The notes: generated from the letters alone by a model not told the origin. Shown: positions 43,355 to 53,195, counted from the stretch's first letter. The stretch: DNA of 64,000 nucleotides from Meridianimarinicoccus sp. MJW13 (GCF_014901205.1 NZ_JACNMU010000002.1:310001-374000); one strand, 5' to 3'. Program-made: numbers and translations.

Positions 43355-45034
43355 ATGGCTCAGAACACATCGATGGAGGAATTCGAAGCCCTCCTGAACG
43401 AAAGCTTCGAAATCGACACCCCCCAGGAAGGGTCGGTTGTCAAAGGTCGTGTCATCGCAATCGAAGCGGGTCAGGCCATCATCGACGTCGGCTACAAGAT
43501 GGAAGGCCGTGTCGAGCTGAAAGAATTCGCAAACCCTGGCGAAGCTCCGGAAATCGAAGTCGGCGACGAGGTGGAAGTCTACCTGCGCCAGGTCGAGAAC
43601 GCCCGTGGCGAAGCCGTGCTGTCGCGCGAAATGGCGCGCCGTGAAGCCGCCTGGGATCGCCTTGAAAAGGCCTATGCCGACGAGAACCGCGTCGAAGGCG
43701 CGATCTTCGGCCGCGTCAAGGGTGGCTTCACCGTCGATCTTGGCGGTGCCGTGGCCTTCCTGCCCGGTTCGCAGGTTGACGTCCGCCCGGTGCGTGACGC
43801 TGGCCCGCTGATGGGTCTGAAGCAGCCGTTCCAGATACTGAAGATGGACCGCCGCCGTGGCAACATCGTTGTGTCGCGCCGTGCCATCCTGGAAGAAAGC
43901 CGCGCCGAACAGCGCGCCGAGGTCATCGGCAAGCTGAACGAAGGCGATGCGGTCGACGGCGTGGTCAAGAACATCACCGAATACGGGGCCTTCGTGGACC
44001 TGGGCGGTGTCGACGGCCTGCTGCACGTCACCGACATGGCATGGCGCCGTGTGAACCATCCTTCCGAGATCCTGTCGATCGGCGAAACCGTCAAGGTTCA
44101 GGTCATCAAGATCAACAAGGAAACCCACCGTATCAGCCTGGGCATGAAGCAGCTGCAGGAAGATCCGTGGGAGTCGGTTCAGGCCAAGTACCCGCTGGAA
44201 ACCACCCACAAGGGCCGCGTCACCAACATCACCGACTACGGTGCGTTCGTGGAGCTGGAGCCGGGCGTCGAAGGTCTGGTGCACGTTTCCGAAATGTCCT
44301 GGACCAAGAAGAACGTCCATCCGGGCAAGATCGTGTCCACCTCGCAAGAGGTTGAGGTCATGGTCCTGGAAATCGATCCGGCCAAGCGCCGCGTGTCGCT
44401 GGGTCTGAAACAGACCATGCGCAACCCGTGGGAGCTGTTCGAAGAGAAGTACCCGGTCAACAGCGAAGTCGAAGGCGAAGTCAAGAACATCACCGAATTC
44501 GGTCTGTTCATTGGTCTCGACGACGACATCGACGGCATGGTGCACCTGTCGGATCTGACCTGGGAAGGTCGTGGCGAGGACGTGATCGGCAACTATCGCA
44601 AGGGCGATGTGGTGCAGGCCGTTGTCACCGAGATCGACACCGACAAAGAGCGTATCTCGCTCTCGATCAAGGCTCTGGGCGGCGATCCGTTTGCCGAGGC
44701 CGTGGCCGGCGTCAAGCGTGGCTCGATCATCACCGTCGAAGTGACCGCGATCGAAGATGGTGGCGTCGAAGTGTCCTACGAAGGCACCAAGTCGTTCATC
44801 CGTCGTTCGGACCTGTCGCGTGACCGGGCCGAGCAGCGCCCCGAGCGCTTCCAGGTTGGCGACAAGGTCGATGTCCGCGTCACCAACGTCGATCCCAAGA
44901 CCCGCCGTCTGGGTCTGTCGATCAAGGCGCGCGAGATCGCCGAAGAGAAAGAGGCCGTGCAGCAGTATGGTTCCTCGGACTCGGGTGCATCGCTGGGCGA
45001 TATCCTTGGTGCGGCGCTGAAGGGCGACGAATAA
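43355..45034 (+). CDS. rpsA: 30S ribosomal protein S1
   Basis: A 559-residue mRNA-binding ribosomal protein with six S1 (OB-fold) repeats. The repeated signature VxGxVKNITEYGAFVDLGG...GLLHVTDM is visible near residues 205-235, 290-320 and 375-405, with less conserved copies at each end. Start MAQNTSMEEFEALLNESF is typical of alphaproteobacteria. Codon use is strongly biased, as expected for a highly expressed gene. It ends at a strong terminator. Confidence 0.98.
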   Translation: MAQNTSMEEFEALLNESFEIDTPQEGSVVKGRVIAIEAGQAIIDVGYKMEGRVELKEFANPGEAPEIEVGDEVEVYLRQVENARGEAVLSREMARREAAWDRLEKAYADENRVEGAIFGRVKGGFTVDLGGAVAFLPGSQVDVRPVRDAGPLMGLKQPFQILKMDRRRGNIVVSRRAILEESRAEQRAEVIGKLNEGDAVDGVVKNITEYGAFVDLGGVDGLLHVTDMAWRRVNHPSEILSIGETVKVQVIKINKETHRISLGMKQLQEDPWESVQAKYPLETTHKGRVTNITDYGAFVELEPGVEGLVHVSEMSWTKKNVHPGKIVSTSQEVEVMVLEIDPAKRRVSLGLKQTMRNPWELFEEKYPVNSEVEGEVKNITEFGLFIGLDDDIDGMVHLSDLTWEGRGEDVIGNYRKGDVVQAVVTEIDTDKERISLSIKALGGDPFAEAVAGVKRGSIITVEVTAIEDGGVEVSYEGTKSFIRRSDLSRDRAEQRPERFQVGDKVDVRVTNVDPKTRRLGLSIKAREIAEEKEAVQQYGSSDSGASLGDILGAALKGDE

Positions 45035-45057
45035 TCCCATTCGGGACTGACGATTTG

Positions 45058-45089
45058 AAGGCGCGTCCGGGCAACCGGGCGCGCCTTTT
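45058..45089 (+). terminator. Rho-independent terminator of rpsA
   Basis: AAGGCGCG-T-CCGG pairs with CCGG-G-CGCGCC around GCAA and is followed by TTTT, 24 bp after the rpsA stop. Strong stem and U tract. Confidence 0.88.
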
Positions 45090-45291
45090 CGATTCGCCCT
45101 GCGCGGTCGGGCCGGGGGTCCGGGCAGCGGGCCGGGGCCGGGAATCTGCCTGAAACCCGCGACTAGGCCCGGAATGGTGGCCCAGAATCCGCCCGCAAAG
45201 TGGGAAAACCGCTTCTCAAACCGGGGGCTCGCCCTGTAGAGTGCACGCAAGCCTCTGAGAAAAAAGAGGGATAGCCAACAGGGGACGCACC

Positions 45292-45573
45292 ATGATCCGC
45301 TCGGAACTGATTCAGAAACTCGCGGATGAAAATCCGCATCTGTACCAGCGCGACGTCGAACGCATCGTGAATACCATCTTCGAAGAGATCATCGAGGCGA
45401 TGGCCCGTGGCGACCGCGTTGAACTGCGCGGATTTGGGGCCTTTTCCGTCAAGAAGCGAGACGCGAGAGTGGGCCGCAACCCCCGCACCGGTGAATCGGT
45501 CGAGGTGGAAGAAAAACACGTACCGTTCTTCAAGACCGGAAAACTGCTGCGCGACCGGCTGAACGGGAAATAA
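45292..45573 (+). CDS. ihfB: Integration host factor subunit beta
   Basis: A 93-residue HU/IHF-family DNA-bending protein. [18 protein letters not shown] and the signature [22 protein letters not shown] are diagnostic of IhfB, including the DNA-inserting Pro in RNPRTGE. It is followed 10 bp later by lapA, as in related genomes. AGGGGACGCACC precedes the ATG. Confidence 0.97.
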   Translation: MIRSELIQKLADENPHLYQRDVERIVNTIFEEIIEAMARGDRVELRGFGAFSVKKRDARVGRNPRTGESVEVEEKHVPFFKTGKLLRDRLNGK

Positions 45574-45583
45574 CGGAGATCCC

Positions 45584-45940
45584 ATGCGGACCATCAAGTA
45601 TCTGTTCCTGGCCATTGTGGCGGTGCTGCTGATCACCATCGGCTTTGCCAACCGTCAAACGGTGATCCTGACACTGCTGCCCGACGACCTGGTGCCCTTC
45701 CTGAAGTTCAACTACGCTGTGTCGCTGCCGCTGTATGTGGTCGTGCTGGGCGCGATCGGTGTCGGGCTGCTGCTGGGCTTCATCTGGGAGTGGATCCGCG
45801 AATCCAAGCATCGTTCGGAAGCCGTGCATCAGCGCCGCGAAAAGGCCGTTCTCGCCAAGGAAGTCGAGAAGATGAAGGCTGACCGCAACGAAGGCCAGGA
45901 CGACGTGCTGGCGCTGTTGGACGACAACAAGGCCGCCTGA
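45584..45940 (+). CDS. LapA domain (DUF1049) membrane protein
   Basis: A 118-residue protein with two transmembrane helices (about 5-22 and 45-65) and a cytoplasmic helical tail rich in Glu and Lys that may form a coiled coil. The NRQTV between the helices is typical of the LapA family, which in E. coli assists lipopolysaccharide assembly; that role here is inferred. Likely cotranscribed with ihfB and trpF. Confidence 0.88.
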   Translation: MRTIKYLFLAIVAVLLITIGFANRQTVILTLLPDDLVPFLKFNYAVSLPLYVVVLGAIGVGLLLGFIWEWIRESKHRSEAVHQRREKAVLAKEVEKMKADRNEGQDDVLALLDDNKAA

Positions 45941-45944
45941 TCCC

Positions 45945-46589
45945 ATGCCGGATGATATTCGGGTCAAGATCTGCGGGCTGACCCGTGAACAGGATATGGA
46001 GGCGGCTGTTTCGGCAGGCGCCTCTTTCGTTGGGCTGGTGTTCTTCCCCAAGTCCCCCCGTCATGTTCAGATCGACACCGCGCGCAAGCTGGCCCTGACG
46101 GTGCCGCCGGGGGTGGCCAAGGTGGCGCTGACGGTGAATGCCGAAGACGCGCTGCTGGACGCCATTCTGGACGAGGTGCCGCTGGATATCCTGCAATTGC
46201 ACGGATCGGAAAGCCCTGAACGGGTGGCAGCCCTGCGGTCGCGCAGCGGTCTGCCGGTGATGAAGGCCGTGGGCGTGGCCGAGGCCGCGGATCTGGCCGC
46301 GCTCGACACCTATGGCCGGGTTGCCGACATGCTGCTGGTGGATGCCAAGCCGCCGAAAGGGGCGGCCCTTCCGGGTGGCAACGGGCTGGCCTTCGACTGG
46401 CGCCTGCTGACCGGGCGGCGCTGGCCGGTGCCGTGGATGCTGGCAGGCGGGCTGCAGGCCGACAACGTGGCCGAGGCGATCCGCCTGACCGGCGCGCCGA
46501 TGGTCGATGTCTCCTCGGGCGTCGAATCCGCGCCCGGTCTGAAGGATGCCGCCCGCATCGCCGCCTTCGTGCAGGCCGCGCAGTCGTGA
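45945..46589 (+). CDS. trpF: Phosphoribosylanthranilate isomerase
   Basis: A 214-residue TIM-barrel enzyme of tryptophan synthesis. [11 protein letters not shown] near residues 5-15 contains the catalytic Cys. [12 protein letters not shown] and the phosphate-binding end [15 protein letters not shown] and [15 protein letters not shown] complete the family set. It sits 4 bp after lapA. The next trp gene, trpB, is about 1.2 kb away, with two unrelated genes between. Confidence 0.97.
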   Translation: MPDDIRVKICGLTREQDMEAAVSAGASFVGLVFFPKSPRHVQIDTARKLALTVPPGVAKVALTVNAEDALLDAILDEVPLDILQLHGSESPERVAALRSRSGLPVMKAVGVAEAADLAALDTYGRVADMLLVDAKPPKGAALPGGNGLAFDWRLLTGRRWPVPWMLAGGLQADNVAEAIRLTGAPMVDVSSGVESAPGLKDAARIAAFVQAAQS

Positions 46590-47038
46590 CCCTGCGGTTT
46601 CGTCCCGCGCGCCGCGAGGACGTACCGGCGGTGGTGGCCCTGTTGCACGATGACATGCTGGGCGAGGGGCGCGAGCATCTGGACGATCTTGCGCCCTATG
46701 TTGCCGCCTTTGACGCCATGACGGCCGAGACCGGCAACCAGTTGTTTGTCGGGGAGTTTTCGGGACAGGTCGTGGCCACCTATCAGTTGATCTTCATCTC
46801 GGGTCTGTCGCACGCCGGCACCCGCCGGGCCGAGATCGAGGCAGTGCGGGTCGCGGCCCACCTGCGGGGTCAGGGATGGGGTGCGGAGCTGATCGGCGAT
46901 GCCGAATCCCGGGCACGCGCGGCGGGCTGCGGGGTGATGCAACTGACCACCAACAAGGCCCGCACACGTGCCCACGCCTTTTATCGCAGGCTCGGCTACA
47001 CCCCCAGCCACGAAGGCTTCAAGAAGGTGCTGGCATGA
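46586..47038 (+). CDS. GNAT family N-acetyltransferase (GTG start)
   Basis: A 150-residue acetyltransferase with the acetyl-CoA motif [26 protein letters not shown] and the C-terminal [21 protein letters not shown]. The start is a GTG at 46586 that overlaps the trpF stop (GTGA), since the domain begins immediately with [12 protein letters not shown]. Its last 20 bases overlap the convergent RibD-like gene. Substrate unknown. Confidence 0.85.
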   Translation: MTLRFRPARREDVPAVVALLHDDMLGEGREHLDDLAPYVAAFDAMTAETGNQLFVGEFSGQVVATYQLIFISGLSHAGTRRAEIEAVRVAAHLRGQGWGAELIGDAESRARAAGCGVMQLTTNKARTRAHAFYRRLGYTPSHEGFKKVLA

Positions 47039-47570
47039 CCGGCCCGACGTCGTAGCATTCCAGCACGACGCCGCTGTCATAGGTCGTGCCCCCGGTTCGG
47101 GTCAGCGCCACTGGTGTCGATACCCCGGCAAACAGCGGGATGCCCGCGCCGATCAGCACCGGGGCGCGTTTCACGATCAGCCGGTCGATCAGCCCCGCCG
47201 TCAGAAGCTGCCCGGCCAAATGCCCGCCGCCACACAGATAAATCGGCCCGTCGGCCCCGGCCTTCAAGGCGCGCGTTCGCCGTTCCAGGCCGTCGCGCCA
47301 CATCGTGACCTCGGCCCCGGCAGGCAGCTTCAACGAGCGGCTGACAAGGATGCTGGTCATGTTTGGATAGGGATTGGCCCCCGGCGTCAGTCCGAACCGG
47401 TAGCCGAAGGTGTAGGTGTGCGTGCCCATCAGGGCGACGCGATAGCCGGCCAGACGATCCAGATAGGCGGCCACATGGGCGCCTTCGCCGGGGAACATAT
47501 GGGCACGGCCCTGGGTGTCGGCGATGAAGCCGTCGGCCGAAACGGCCACGTCATAGATGATCGGGTGCAT
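47019..47570 (-). CDS. Dihydrofolate reductase-like (RibD C-terminal domain) protein
   Basis: A 183-residue protein of the RibD_C/DHFR-like fold, beginning MHPIIYDVAVSADGFIAD and containing VALMGTHTYTFG and IYLCGGGHLAGQLLTAGLIDRL. These are small NADPH-linked reductases of uncertain substrate. The ATG at 47570 has GCAGGAG in front; an ATG five codons earlier overlaps that ribosome site, so it is less likely. It lies between trpF and trpB on the opposite strand. Confidence 0.86.
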   Translation of the reverse strand: MHPIIYDVAVSADGFIADTQGRAHMFPGEGAHVAAYLDRLAGYRVALMGTHTYTFGYRFGLTPGANPYPNMTSILVSRSLKLPAGAEVTMWRDGLERRTRALKAGADGPIYLCGGGHLAGQLLTAGLIDRLIVKRAPVLIGAGIPLFAGVSTPVALTRTGGTTYDSGVVLECYDVGPVMPAPS

Positions 47571-47773
47571 GGGAGGCTCCTGCATTCTGTCTTCTGTCCG
47601 CCGCGACTGCGGCTGGTTGGGCGGAAGGGTCAGAGGATCACTGGCAGGGCACTCCTGTTTTTGTTGACCATACTCTAGCAGAGCTTGGCGGCACGCGCTA
47701 CTTTTCGCGGTGGAAATTGCCGTCCGCCGCGCGTATGCACAGCCGATACGGCGCGTAACCAGCAGGAGCCCCC

Positions 47774-49009
47774 ATGCCCGATGATCTGATCAACAGCTTC
47801 ATGACCGGCCCGGACGAGAAAGGCCGCTTTGGCGATTTCGGCGGGCGCTTCGTGTCGGAAACCCTGATGCCGCTGATCCTTGAGCTGGAAGCCCAGTACG
47901 AGCACGCCAAGACCGACGACAGCTTCTGGGACGAGATGAACGATCTGTGGACCAACTATGTCGGCCGTCCCAGCCCGCTGTATTTCGCGCCGCGCCTGAC
48001 CGAGCATTGCGGCGGCGCCAAGATCTACCTGAAGCGGGACGAACTGAACCACACCGGCGCCCACAAGATCAACAACGTGCTGGGCCAGATCCTGCTGGCC
48101 CGTCGCATGGGCAAGACCCGGATCATCGCCGAAACCGGCGCTGGGCAGCACGGCGTGGCCACCGCCACCGTCTGTGCCAAGTTCGGCCTGAAATGCGTGG
48201 TCTACATGGGCGCCCATGATGTGGAACGGCAGATGCCCAACGTCTTCCGCATGAAACTGCTGGGGGCCGAGGTTGTTCCCGTGACCAGCGGCCGTGGCAC
48301 CCTGAAGGACGCGATGAACGACGCGCTACGCGACTGGGTGACCAACGTCAACGACACCTTCTATTGCATCGGTACCGTGGCTGGCCCGCATCCCTATCCG
48401 GCAATGGTGCGCGACTTCCAGGCGATCATCGGCAAGGAAGCCAAGCAGCAGATGCTGGAGGCCGAGGGACGCCTGCCCGACACGGTGATCGCGGCCATCG
48501 GTGGCGGCTCGAACGCCATGGGGCTGTTCTTTCCGTTCCTCGACGACAAGGAAGTCAACGTCATCGGCGTCGAAGCGGGCGGCAAGGGCGTGAACCTGAA
48601 GATGGAACATTGCGCCTCGCTGACCGGCGGGCGGCCCGGCGTGCTGCATGGCAACCGCACCTATCTGTTGCAGGACGACGACGGGCAGATCCTTGAGGGG
48701 CATTCGATCTCGGCGGGTCTCGACTATCCCGGCATCGGTCCCGAACACGCCTGGCTGCACGAGATCGGCCGCGCGCAATATGTTTCGATCACCGATACCG
48801 AGGCGCTGGCGGCCTTCCAGGTCTGCTGCCAGACCGAAGGCATCATCCCGGCGCTGGAGCCCAGCCACGCGCTGGCGCATGTGCTGAAAATCGCACCGGA
48901 ACTTCCCAAGGATCACATCATCTGCATGAACATGTGCGGGCGCGGCGACAAGGACATCTTCACCGTCGCCAAGGCGCTTGGGGTCGATATGAATACCGCC
49001 AGCGGCTAG
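47774..49009 (+). CDS. trpB: Tryptophan synthase beta chain
   Basis: A 411-residue PLP enzyme that joins indole and serine to make tryptophan. The PLP lysine is Lys98 in NHTGAHKIN. Also present are [14 protein letters not shown] and the phosphate loop [17 protein letters not shown] precedes the ATG. trpA is not in the window, nor is a Trp-rich leader ORF. A GC-rich hairpin from 49011 to 49053 may mark the end of the transcript. Confidence 0.97.
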   Translation: MPDDLINSFMTGPDEKGRFGDFGGRFVSETLMPLILELEAQYEHAKTDDSFWDEMNDLWTNYVGRPSPLYFAPRLTEHCGGAKIYLKRDELNHTGAHKINNVLGQILLARRMGKTRIIAETGAGQHGVATATVCAKFGLKCVVYMGAHDVERQMPNVFRMKLLGAEVVPVTSGRGTLKDAMNDALRDWVTNVNDTFYCIGTVAGPHPYPAMVRDFQAIIGKEAKQQMLEAEGRLPDTVIAAIGGGSNAMGLFFPFLDDKEVNVIGVEAGGKGVNLKMEHCASLTGGRPGVLHGNRTYLLQDDDGQILEGHSISAGLDYPGIGPEHAWLHEIGRAQYVSITDTEALAAFQVCCQTEGIIPALEPSHALAHVLKIAPELPKDHIICMNMCGRGDKDIFTVAKALGVDMNTASG

Positions 49010-49127
49010 GCGCGGGGCGGGTCCGGCGGACGCCATTGCCCGGCGGCCCCGCGTACGGCGCATCTTGCGGTCCGGTCTTCATCCACGTCGCCGCCCACCC
49101 GAGGGACGTCGGCTGCACGCCGGACGC

Positions 49128-49505
49128 TCAGTGTTCGGCGAGCGCGTGCGCCTCCAGCACCTCAAGCGGCACGACTTCCAGCGCGCGTTCGTGGGTGGCG
49201 GTCAGGTTGACCTTGGGGGCGCAGCCTTCGTCATGGGCCTGCAGGAAGCGGCCCGCGCACAGGCACCAGCGGTCACCGGGCTTCAGCCCGACGAAGTCGA
49301 ATTCGGGGCGCGGGGTGCTCAGGTCGTTGCCGACATACTTCGAAAAGGCGAGGAATTCTGCCGTCATCACCGCACAGACCGTGTGGTTTCCGTGATCGGT
49401 GTCACATGTGTCGCAACTGCCATTGCGGAAATATCCGGTCAGCGGCGCGGTTGAACAGCTGTCAAGCGCGGTCCCGAGGACGTTGCGGGAAGGGGAACGT
49501 TCCAA
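49128..49505 (-). CDS. DUF2237 family protein
   Basis: A 125-residue protein of the DUF2237 family, with the hallmark cluster GYFRNGSCDTCDTDHGNHTVCAV, which holds three Cys, and GDRWCLCAGRFLQAHDEGCAP with three more, and a conserved NLTATHERALE. The cysteines could bind a metal. Function unknown. It converges on trpB and lies downstream of pth. Confidence 0.9.
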   Translation of the reverse strand: MERSPSRNVLGTALDSCSTAPLTGYFRNGSCDTCDTDHGNHTVCAVMTAEFLAFSKYVGNDLSTPRPEFDFVGLKPGDRWCLCAGRFLQAHDEGCAPKVNLTATHERALEVVPLEVLEAHALAEH

Positions 49506-49597
49506 GAATGCCTCCGTTTCTAGAATGACGGAAGCCTAGCCAAATGTCCGGCACCGGCAAAGCCTGAAAACATGCACGTGGCGAGGGTATTTCTGGC

Positions 49598-50293
49598 CTA
49601 GCGAAACCGGTCGCGCAGCTTCTGCAAGGGGTTGCGGGTGTCTTCACTGGCCACGGGGGCCTCGGCGGTGGCAGCGGGCTTGTCCGGTGCGGCGCGTGGC
49701 TTGGGCTGAGTGGTGGAAGAGCGCGGCGGCGCCACCCGCAGGGCGACCGCGTTCATGAACCGCCCGGTGTCGCCCTCGGCCAGCGACACCGCCCCGTCCG
49801 AAATGCCGCGCAACAGGTCGTCCAGCCAGTCCTGATCGACCTTGGCGAAATCCGACAGAACATAGCCCGCGACGCGATCCTTGTGGCCAGGGTGGCCGAT
49901 GCCCAGCCGCACCCGCCCGTAGGCCTCGCCGATATGGGCATGCAGCGACCGCAGCCCGTTGTGGCCCGCATGGCCACCCCCGGTCTTGACGCGCGCCTTT
50001 CCGGGGGCGAGGTCCAGCTCGTCATGAAAGACCACCACATCCGCCGGTTCCAGCTTGTAGAACCGCATCGCCTCGCCCACCGACTGTCCTGATCGGTTCA
50101 TGAAGGTCTCGGGTTTCAGCAGCAGCACCTTTTCGCGGCCCAGGCGGCCTTCGGACAACTGGCCCTGGAACTTGGCGCGGAAGGGGGCAAACCCGTGATC
50201 CTCGGCGATCCGATCCAGCGCCATGAAGCCGATGTTGTGCCGGTTCTGGGCGTATTTCCCGCCCGGATTGCCCAATCCCACGAAAAGCTTCAC
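49598..50293 (-). CDS. pth: Peptidyl-tRNA hydrolase
   Basis: A 231-residue enzyme that recycles peptidyl-tRNA. The GTG at 50293 with AGGAGCAGGCC upstream gives MKLFVGLGNPGGKYAQNRHN, with catalytic His19; FHDELDLAPG and GGGHAGHNGLRS follow. The C-terminal 45 residues are a Pro/Ala-rich extension with a basic end, beyond the roughly 190-residue core; such tails occur in alphaproteobacteria. Longer upstream readings lack similarity. Confidence 0.96.
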   Translation of the reverse strand: MKLFVGLGNPGGKYAQNRHNIGFMALDRIAEDHGFAPFRAKFQGQLSEGRLGREKVLLLKPETFMNRSGQSVGEAMRFYKLEPADVVVFHDELDLAPGKARVKTGGGHAGHNGLRSLHAHIGEAYGRVRLGIGHPGHKDRVAGYVLSDFAKVDQDWLDDLLRGISDGAVSLAEGDTGRFMNAVALRVAPPRSSTTQPKPRAAPDKPAATAEAPVASEDTRNPLQKLRDRFR

Positions 50294-50394
50294 GGCCTGC
50301 TCCTGTCCTGTCCGGCATTGACGATGGCCCCGTTCTGCCGTGAATTGGCGCCAAAGGCCAGCCATCCGGCGCACGGCCATTGCAGGAGACCCCG

Positions 50395-50706
50395 ATGTAT
50401 CTGACCATGAACCGCTTCAAGGTGAAACCCGGACAGGAAGAGGCCTTCGAACGCGTCTGGAAGAGCCGTGACAGCCATCTGAAGGCGGTGCCGGGGTTCG
50501 TGGCCTTCCACCTGCTGAAAGGCCCGCAGACGGCCGACCATGTGCTCTATGCCTCGCACACGGCGTGGGACAGCGAAGCGGCCTTCCGCGACTGGACCCG
50601 GTCCGAGGCCTTTCGCAAGGCCCATGCCAACGCGGGCGGCAACGCCGATCTGTACCAGGGCGCGCCGGAACTGGAAGTGTTTGAAACCGTGCAGGCCCTG
50701 ACCTGA
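50395..50706 (+). CDS. Antibiotic biosynthesis monooxygenase (ABM) domain protein
   Basis: A 103-residue ferredoxin-like single domain with MYLTMNRFKVKPGQEEAFERVWKSRDSHLKAVPGFVAFHLL, as in ABM and IsdG-like haem-degrading enzymes. No established substrate. The ATG at 50395 is fixed by GCAGGAGACC. A haem-related role is possible but not shown. It converges on ppk2. Confidence 0.82.
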   Translation: MYLTMNRFKVKPGQEEAFERVWKSRDSHLKAVPGFVAFHLLKGPQTADHVLYASHTAWDSEAAFRDWTRSEAFRKAHANAGGNADLYQGAPELEVFETVQALT

Positions 50707-50728
50707 GCCAGCACCCCTGGGACGAAAC

Positions 50729-50757
50729 CGCCCCGCAACCGGTAACGGCACGGGGCG
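50729..50757. terminator. Convergent-gene hairpin between ABM and ppk2 genes
   Basis: CGCCCCG pairs with CGGGGCG, with an internal CCG-GTAA-CGG stem. The structure sits between the two converging stops and could end both transcripts. There is no long U run. Confidence 0.5.
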
Positions 50758-50780
50758 TGTCTGTGTCCGAGCAGGCTGGT

Positions 50781-51707
50781 CTACAGGCCGCCGCCCAGGA
50801 TGTGGTCGGACTTGTGGATCTCGTGCCCGGCGCGGCCGACGATCAACGGATCGGGATCCCGTACGATCTTGCGATCCTTGTCCGGGTAGTCCAACGACGC
50901 CAGGAAGTGCCGCATGCAGTTCAGGCGGGCGCGTTTCTTGTCGTCGGACTTGATGACGGTCCAGGGCGCATCGGCGGTGTCGGTGTAGAAGAACATCGCC
51001 TCTTTCGCCTCGGTGTAGTCGTCCCACTTGTCCAGGCTCGCCTTGTCGATCGGGCTCAGCTTCCAGCGCTTCAGCGGATCGGTCGCGCGGCTTTCGAAGC
51101 GGCGGCGCTGTTCGGCGCGGGTGACCGAGAACCAGAACTTGTAAAGCTGAACGCCCGAGCGGGTCAGCATCCGTTCGAATTCCGGGGTCTGGCGCATGAA
51201 TTCCAGGTACTCGCCCGGCTCGCAGAACCCCATGACCCGTTCCACCCCGGCGCGGTTGTACCACGACCGGTCATACAGAACGATCTCGCCCGAGGTCGGC
51301 AGATGCTCGACATAACGCTGATAGTACCACTGGCCGCGCTCGGCATCGGTGGGCTTGTTCAGGGCGACCACGCGCGCCTGGCGCGGGTTGAGATGCTCGG
51401 TGAACCGCTTGATGGTGCCGCCCTTGCCGGCGGCATCACGGCCTTCGAACAGCAGCACGAACTTCTGCCCGGTCTCCTGCGCCCACAACTGCACCTTCAG
51501 TAGCTCGGCCTGAAGCTTGGCCTTCTGCCGCTCATAGGTGCGGCGGGTCATCTTGCGGTCGTAGGGGTATTCGCTTGAGGAATCGAAATCCGACGCGGGC
51601 TTTTCTTCGGCCACTGGGGCCGCGTCCTGGGCCGGTGTGCTTTCGGGGGCCGCTTCAGAGGTTTCCGGTTCCACCACTTGCAGGTTCGTGGGTTTGGTTT
51701 CGGTCAT
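50781..51707 (-). CDS. ppk2: Polyphosphate kinase 2
   Basis: A 308-residue P-loop kinase that transfers phosphate between polyphosphate and nucleotides. Walker A is GRDAAGKGGT at 89-98, and the Walker B/lid region is LYDRSWYNRAGVERVMGF. The N-terminal 45 residues are acidic and low-complexity. Class 1 PPK2 (GDP/ADP phosphorylating) is likely by length. The ATG at 51707 has GGAGGTGACC; the upstream in-frame ATG lacks one. It follows the rplY terminator, so is transcribed separately or by read-through. Confidence 0.94.
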   Translation of the reverse strand: MTETKPTNLQVVEPETSEAAPESTPAQDAAPVAEEKPASDFDSSSEYPYDRKMTRRTYERQKAKLQAELLKVQLWAQETGQKFVLLFEGRDAAGKGGTIKRFTEHLNPRQARVVALNKPTDAERGQWYYQRYVEHLPTSGEIVLYDRSWYNRAGVERVMGFCEPGEYLEFMRQTPEFERMLTRSGVQLYKFWFSVTRAEQRRRFESRATDPLKRWKLSPIDKASLDKWDDYTEAKEAMFFYTDTADAPWTVIKSDDKKRARLNCMRHFLASLDYPDKDRKIVRDPDPLIVGRAGHEIHKSDHILGGGL

Positions 51708-51798
51708 GGTCACCTCCGTAATTTCAATTCCCCCCGGACCTAACACCCTGTTCCAAAAACGTCCTTGATCTGTCGCAAAACGTCATCTGAAATATGCC

Positions 51799-51830
51799 AA
51801 AAAAAATGCGCGGCCCCGAAGGGCCGCGCA
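51799..51830 (-). terminator. Rho-independent terminator of rplY
   Basis: TGCGCGGCCC at 51807-51816 pairs perfectly with GGGCCGCGCA at 51821-51830 around CGAA (TTCG loop on the minus strand). On the minus strand it is followed by eight T (plus-strand A run 51799-51806). Textbook intrinsic terminator, 28 bp past the rplY stop. Confidence 0.95.
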
Positions 51831-51857
51831 TCAATACCATGTCGAAGGGTCCGAGGA

Positions 51858-52499
51858 TTACTCTTCGGCGGCCTCTTCTTCGACGGGTGCTTCTTCATCC
51901 ACTTCGTCTTCGTCGTCGCTGCTGCCCAGACCGGCCGGAGCGGCAAGGTTGGCCACAACGAAGTCACGGTCGATGGTCGGCTTGGCGCCGGCCGGCACGT
52001 CGATGGACGAGATGGTAATGGTGTCACCGATCACGGTTCCGGTCAGATCGACAACCAGCTTCTCGGGGATGTCGCCCGCGGTCACGATCAGTTCGACTTC
52101 CGGACGCACCACGTTCAGCATGCCACCCTTCTTCAGGGCGGGGCTTTCTTCGTGGTTGATGAATTCAACCGGAATGAACAGGTTGATCTTCGAGTTCCGG
52201 TGCAGACGCATGAAGTCCACGTGGGTCGGCAGGTCCTTGACGACGTCGCGCTGCACGTTCCGGCAGATCACCCGCACGTCATCGTGGCCGTCGACCTTCA
52301 TGTTGAACAGGGTCGACAGGAAGCGGCCTTGCTTGAGGCTCTTCAGCAGCACGTTGAAGGGGATGTTGATTGCCAGCGGATCGGATTCGCCGCCATAGAC
52401 AATGCCAGGTACCTTGCCATCACGGCGTGCTTGACGAGCGGCCCCCTTGCCCGTCCCCGTCCGTACCTCGGCGTAAAGATCTGGGATCTTTCCAGCCAT
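51858..52499 (-). CDS. rplY: 50S ribosomal protein L25/general stress protein Ctc
   Basis: A 213-residue 5S-rRNA-binding protein with an N-terminal L25 domain (about 1-95, [20 protein letters not shown]) and a C-terminal TL5 beta domain (about 100-185). It ends in a Glu/Asp-rich tail ([19 protein letters not shown]). I start at the ATG at 52499 ([13 protein letters not shown]), after TAGGAGAATTCTC on the minus strand. Length matches the long Ctc form. A strong terminator follows. Confidence 0.96.
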   Translation of the reverse strand: MAGKIPDLYAEVRTGTGKGAARQARRDGKVPGIVYGGESDPLAINIPFNVLLKSLKQGRFLSTLFNMKVDGHDDVRVICRNVQRDVVKDLPTHVDFMRLHRNSKINLFIPVEFINHEESPALKKGGMLNVVRPEVELIVTAGDIPEKLVVDLTGTVIGDTITISSIDVPAGAKPTIDRDFVVANLAAPAGLGSSDDEDEVDEEAPVEEEAAEE

Positions 52500-52519
52500 G
52501 AGAATTCTCCTAAATTGGT

Positions 52520-52544
52520 GGGCATCCTCCAAGGGTGTATGCCC
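52520..52544 (-). promoter_or_regulatory. Hairpin in the rplY 5' leader
   Basis: GGGCAT at 52520-52525 pairs with ATGCCC at 52539-52544, with possible inner pairing of CC and GG, 20 bases upstream of the rplY start. Ribosomal protein leaders often fold for feedback control; whether this one does is unknown. Confidence 0.3.
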
Positions 52545-52638
52545 GGTGAAGCGGCGCTCTTAGCCGAGATCCCGCGCCTTGGGAACCCCGATTCCGGCAG
52601 ATCCGGCGGGGTTCACGGCGAAAACCGGGGCCGGCAGG

Positions 52639-53094
52639 CTATCTCAGGCCGGTTTCATCCAGAAGCCCCTTTGCCTTGGCCTCGGGGTAATAGCCCTTGG
52701 CATAAAGCTTGATGGCCCGGTCCGGGTCGCCGTCGGCCACCAGATAGGCTCCGTCCAAGTATTTCAGGGCATATTGCAGGTTGGTGTCGGCATCCAGAAG
52801 CCCCTTGTTGGGGCCGCTGTACCCCATCGAGCGCGCGGTGGCCGGCAGCACCTGCAGCAGCCCGTAGTAGGGTCCGTTGCGCGCGGTCGGGCGATGGGTG
52901 CTTTCGCGGATCGCAAGGCGATGCACCAACTCCCGCGGGAGGTCATAGTAATCGGCCCAGTGGTTGATGCTGGCGCGCAGTTCCGGGGTCTCGTTCGGAT
53001 GCAGCGGCACGGCGGCGCGCGTCACCTCGGGGGTCGGGGATGCGCAGGCCGCAAGAAGGCACAATAGGGCACCGGTCAGGGCAGGACGAAGCAT
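52639..53094 (-). CDS. Lytic transglycosylase SLT-domain lipoprotein
   Basis: A 151-residue exported peptidoglycan lytic enzyme. The start MLRPALTGALLCLLAACAS has a lipobox LAAC (Cys near 17). RLAIRESTHRPTARNGPYYGLLQVLPATARSMG holds the catalytic Glu and the GLLQ block of SLT domains. The ATG at 53094 is preferred over a TTG four codons upstream. It is shorter than Slt70-type enzymes, consistent with a single-domain enzyme. Confidence 0.88.
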   Translation of the reverse strand: MLRPALTGALLCLLAACASPTPEVTRAAVPLHPNETPELRASINHWADYYDLPRELVHRLAIRESTHRPTARNGPYYGLLQVLPATARSMGYSGPNKGLLDADTNLQYALKYLDGAYLVADGDPDRAIKLYAKGYYPEAKAKGLLDETGLR

Positions 53095-53195
53095 GGAAGT
53101 AGCCAAAGCTGTTTCAACTGAGGTTCAGATGCGCATTCCCCGATCTTCTGGCAAATCACGTTTTCCGGCAACAGCGGAAAAGCGCGCAACCGGCC

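Noticed and set aside
47735-47758. Short ORF upstream of trpB as a possible Trp leader
   Set aside because: It encodes MHSRYGA, without any Trp, and no hairpin attenuator follows.
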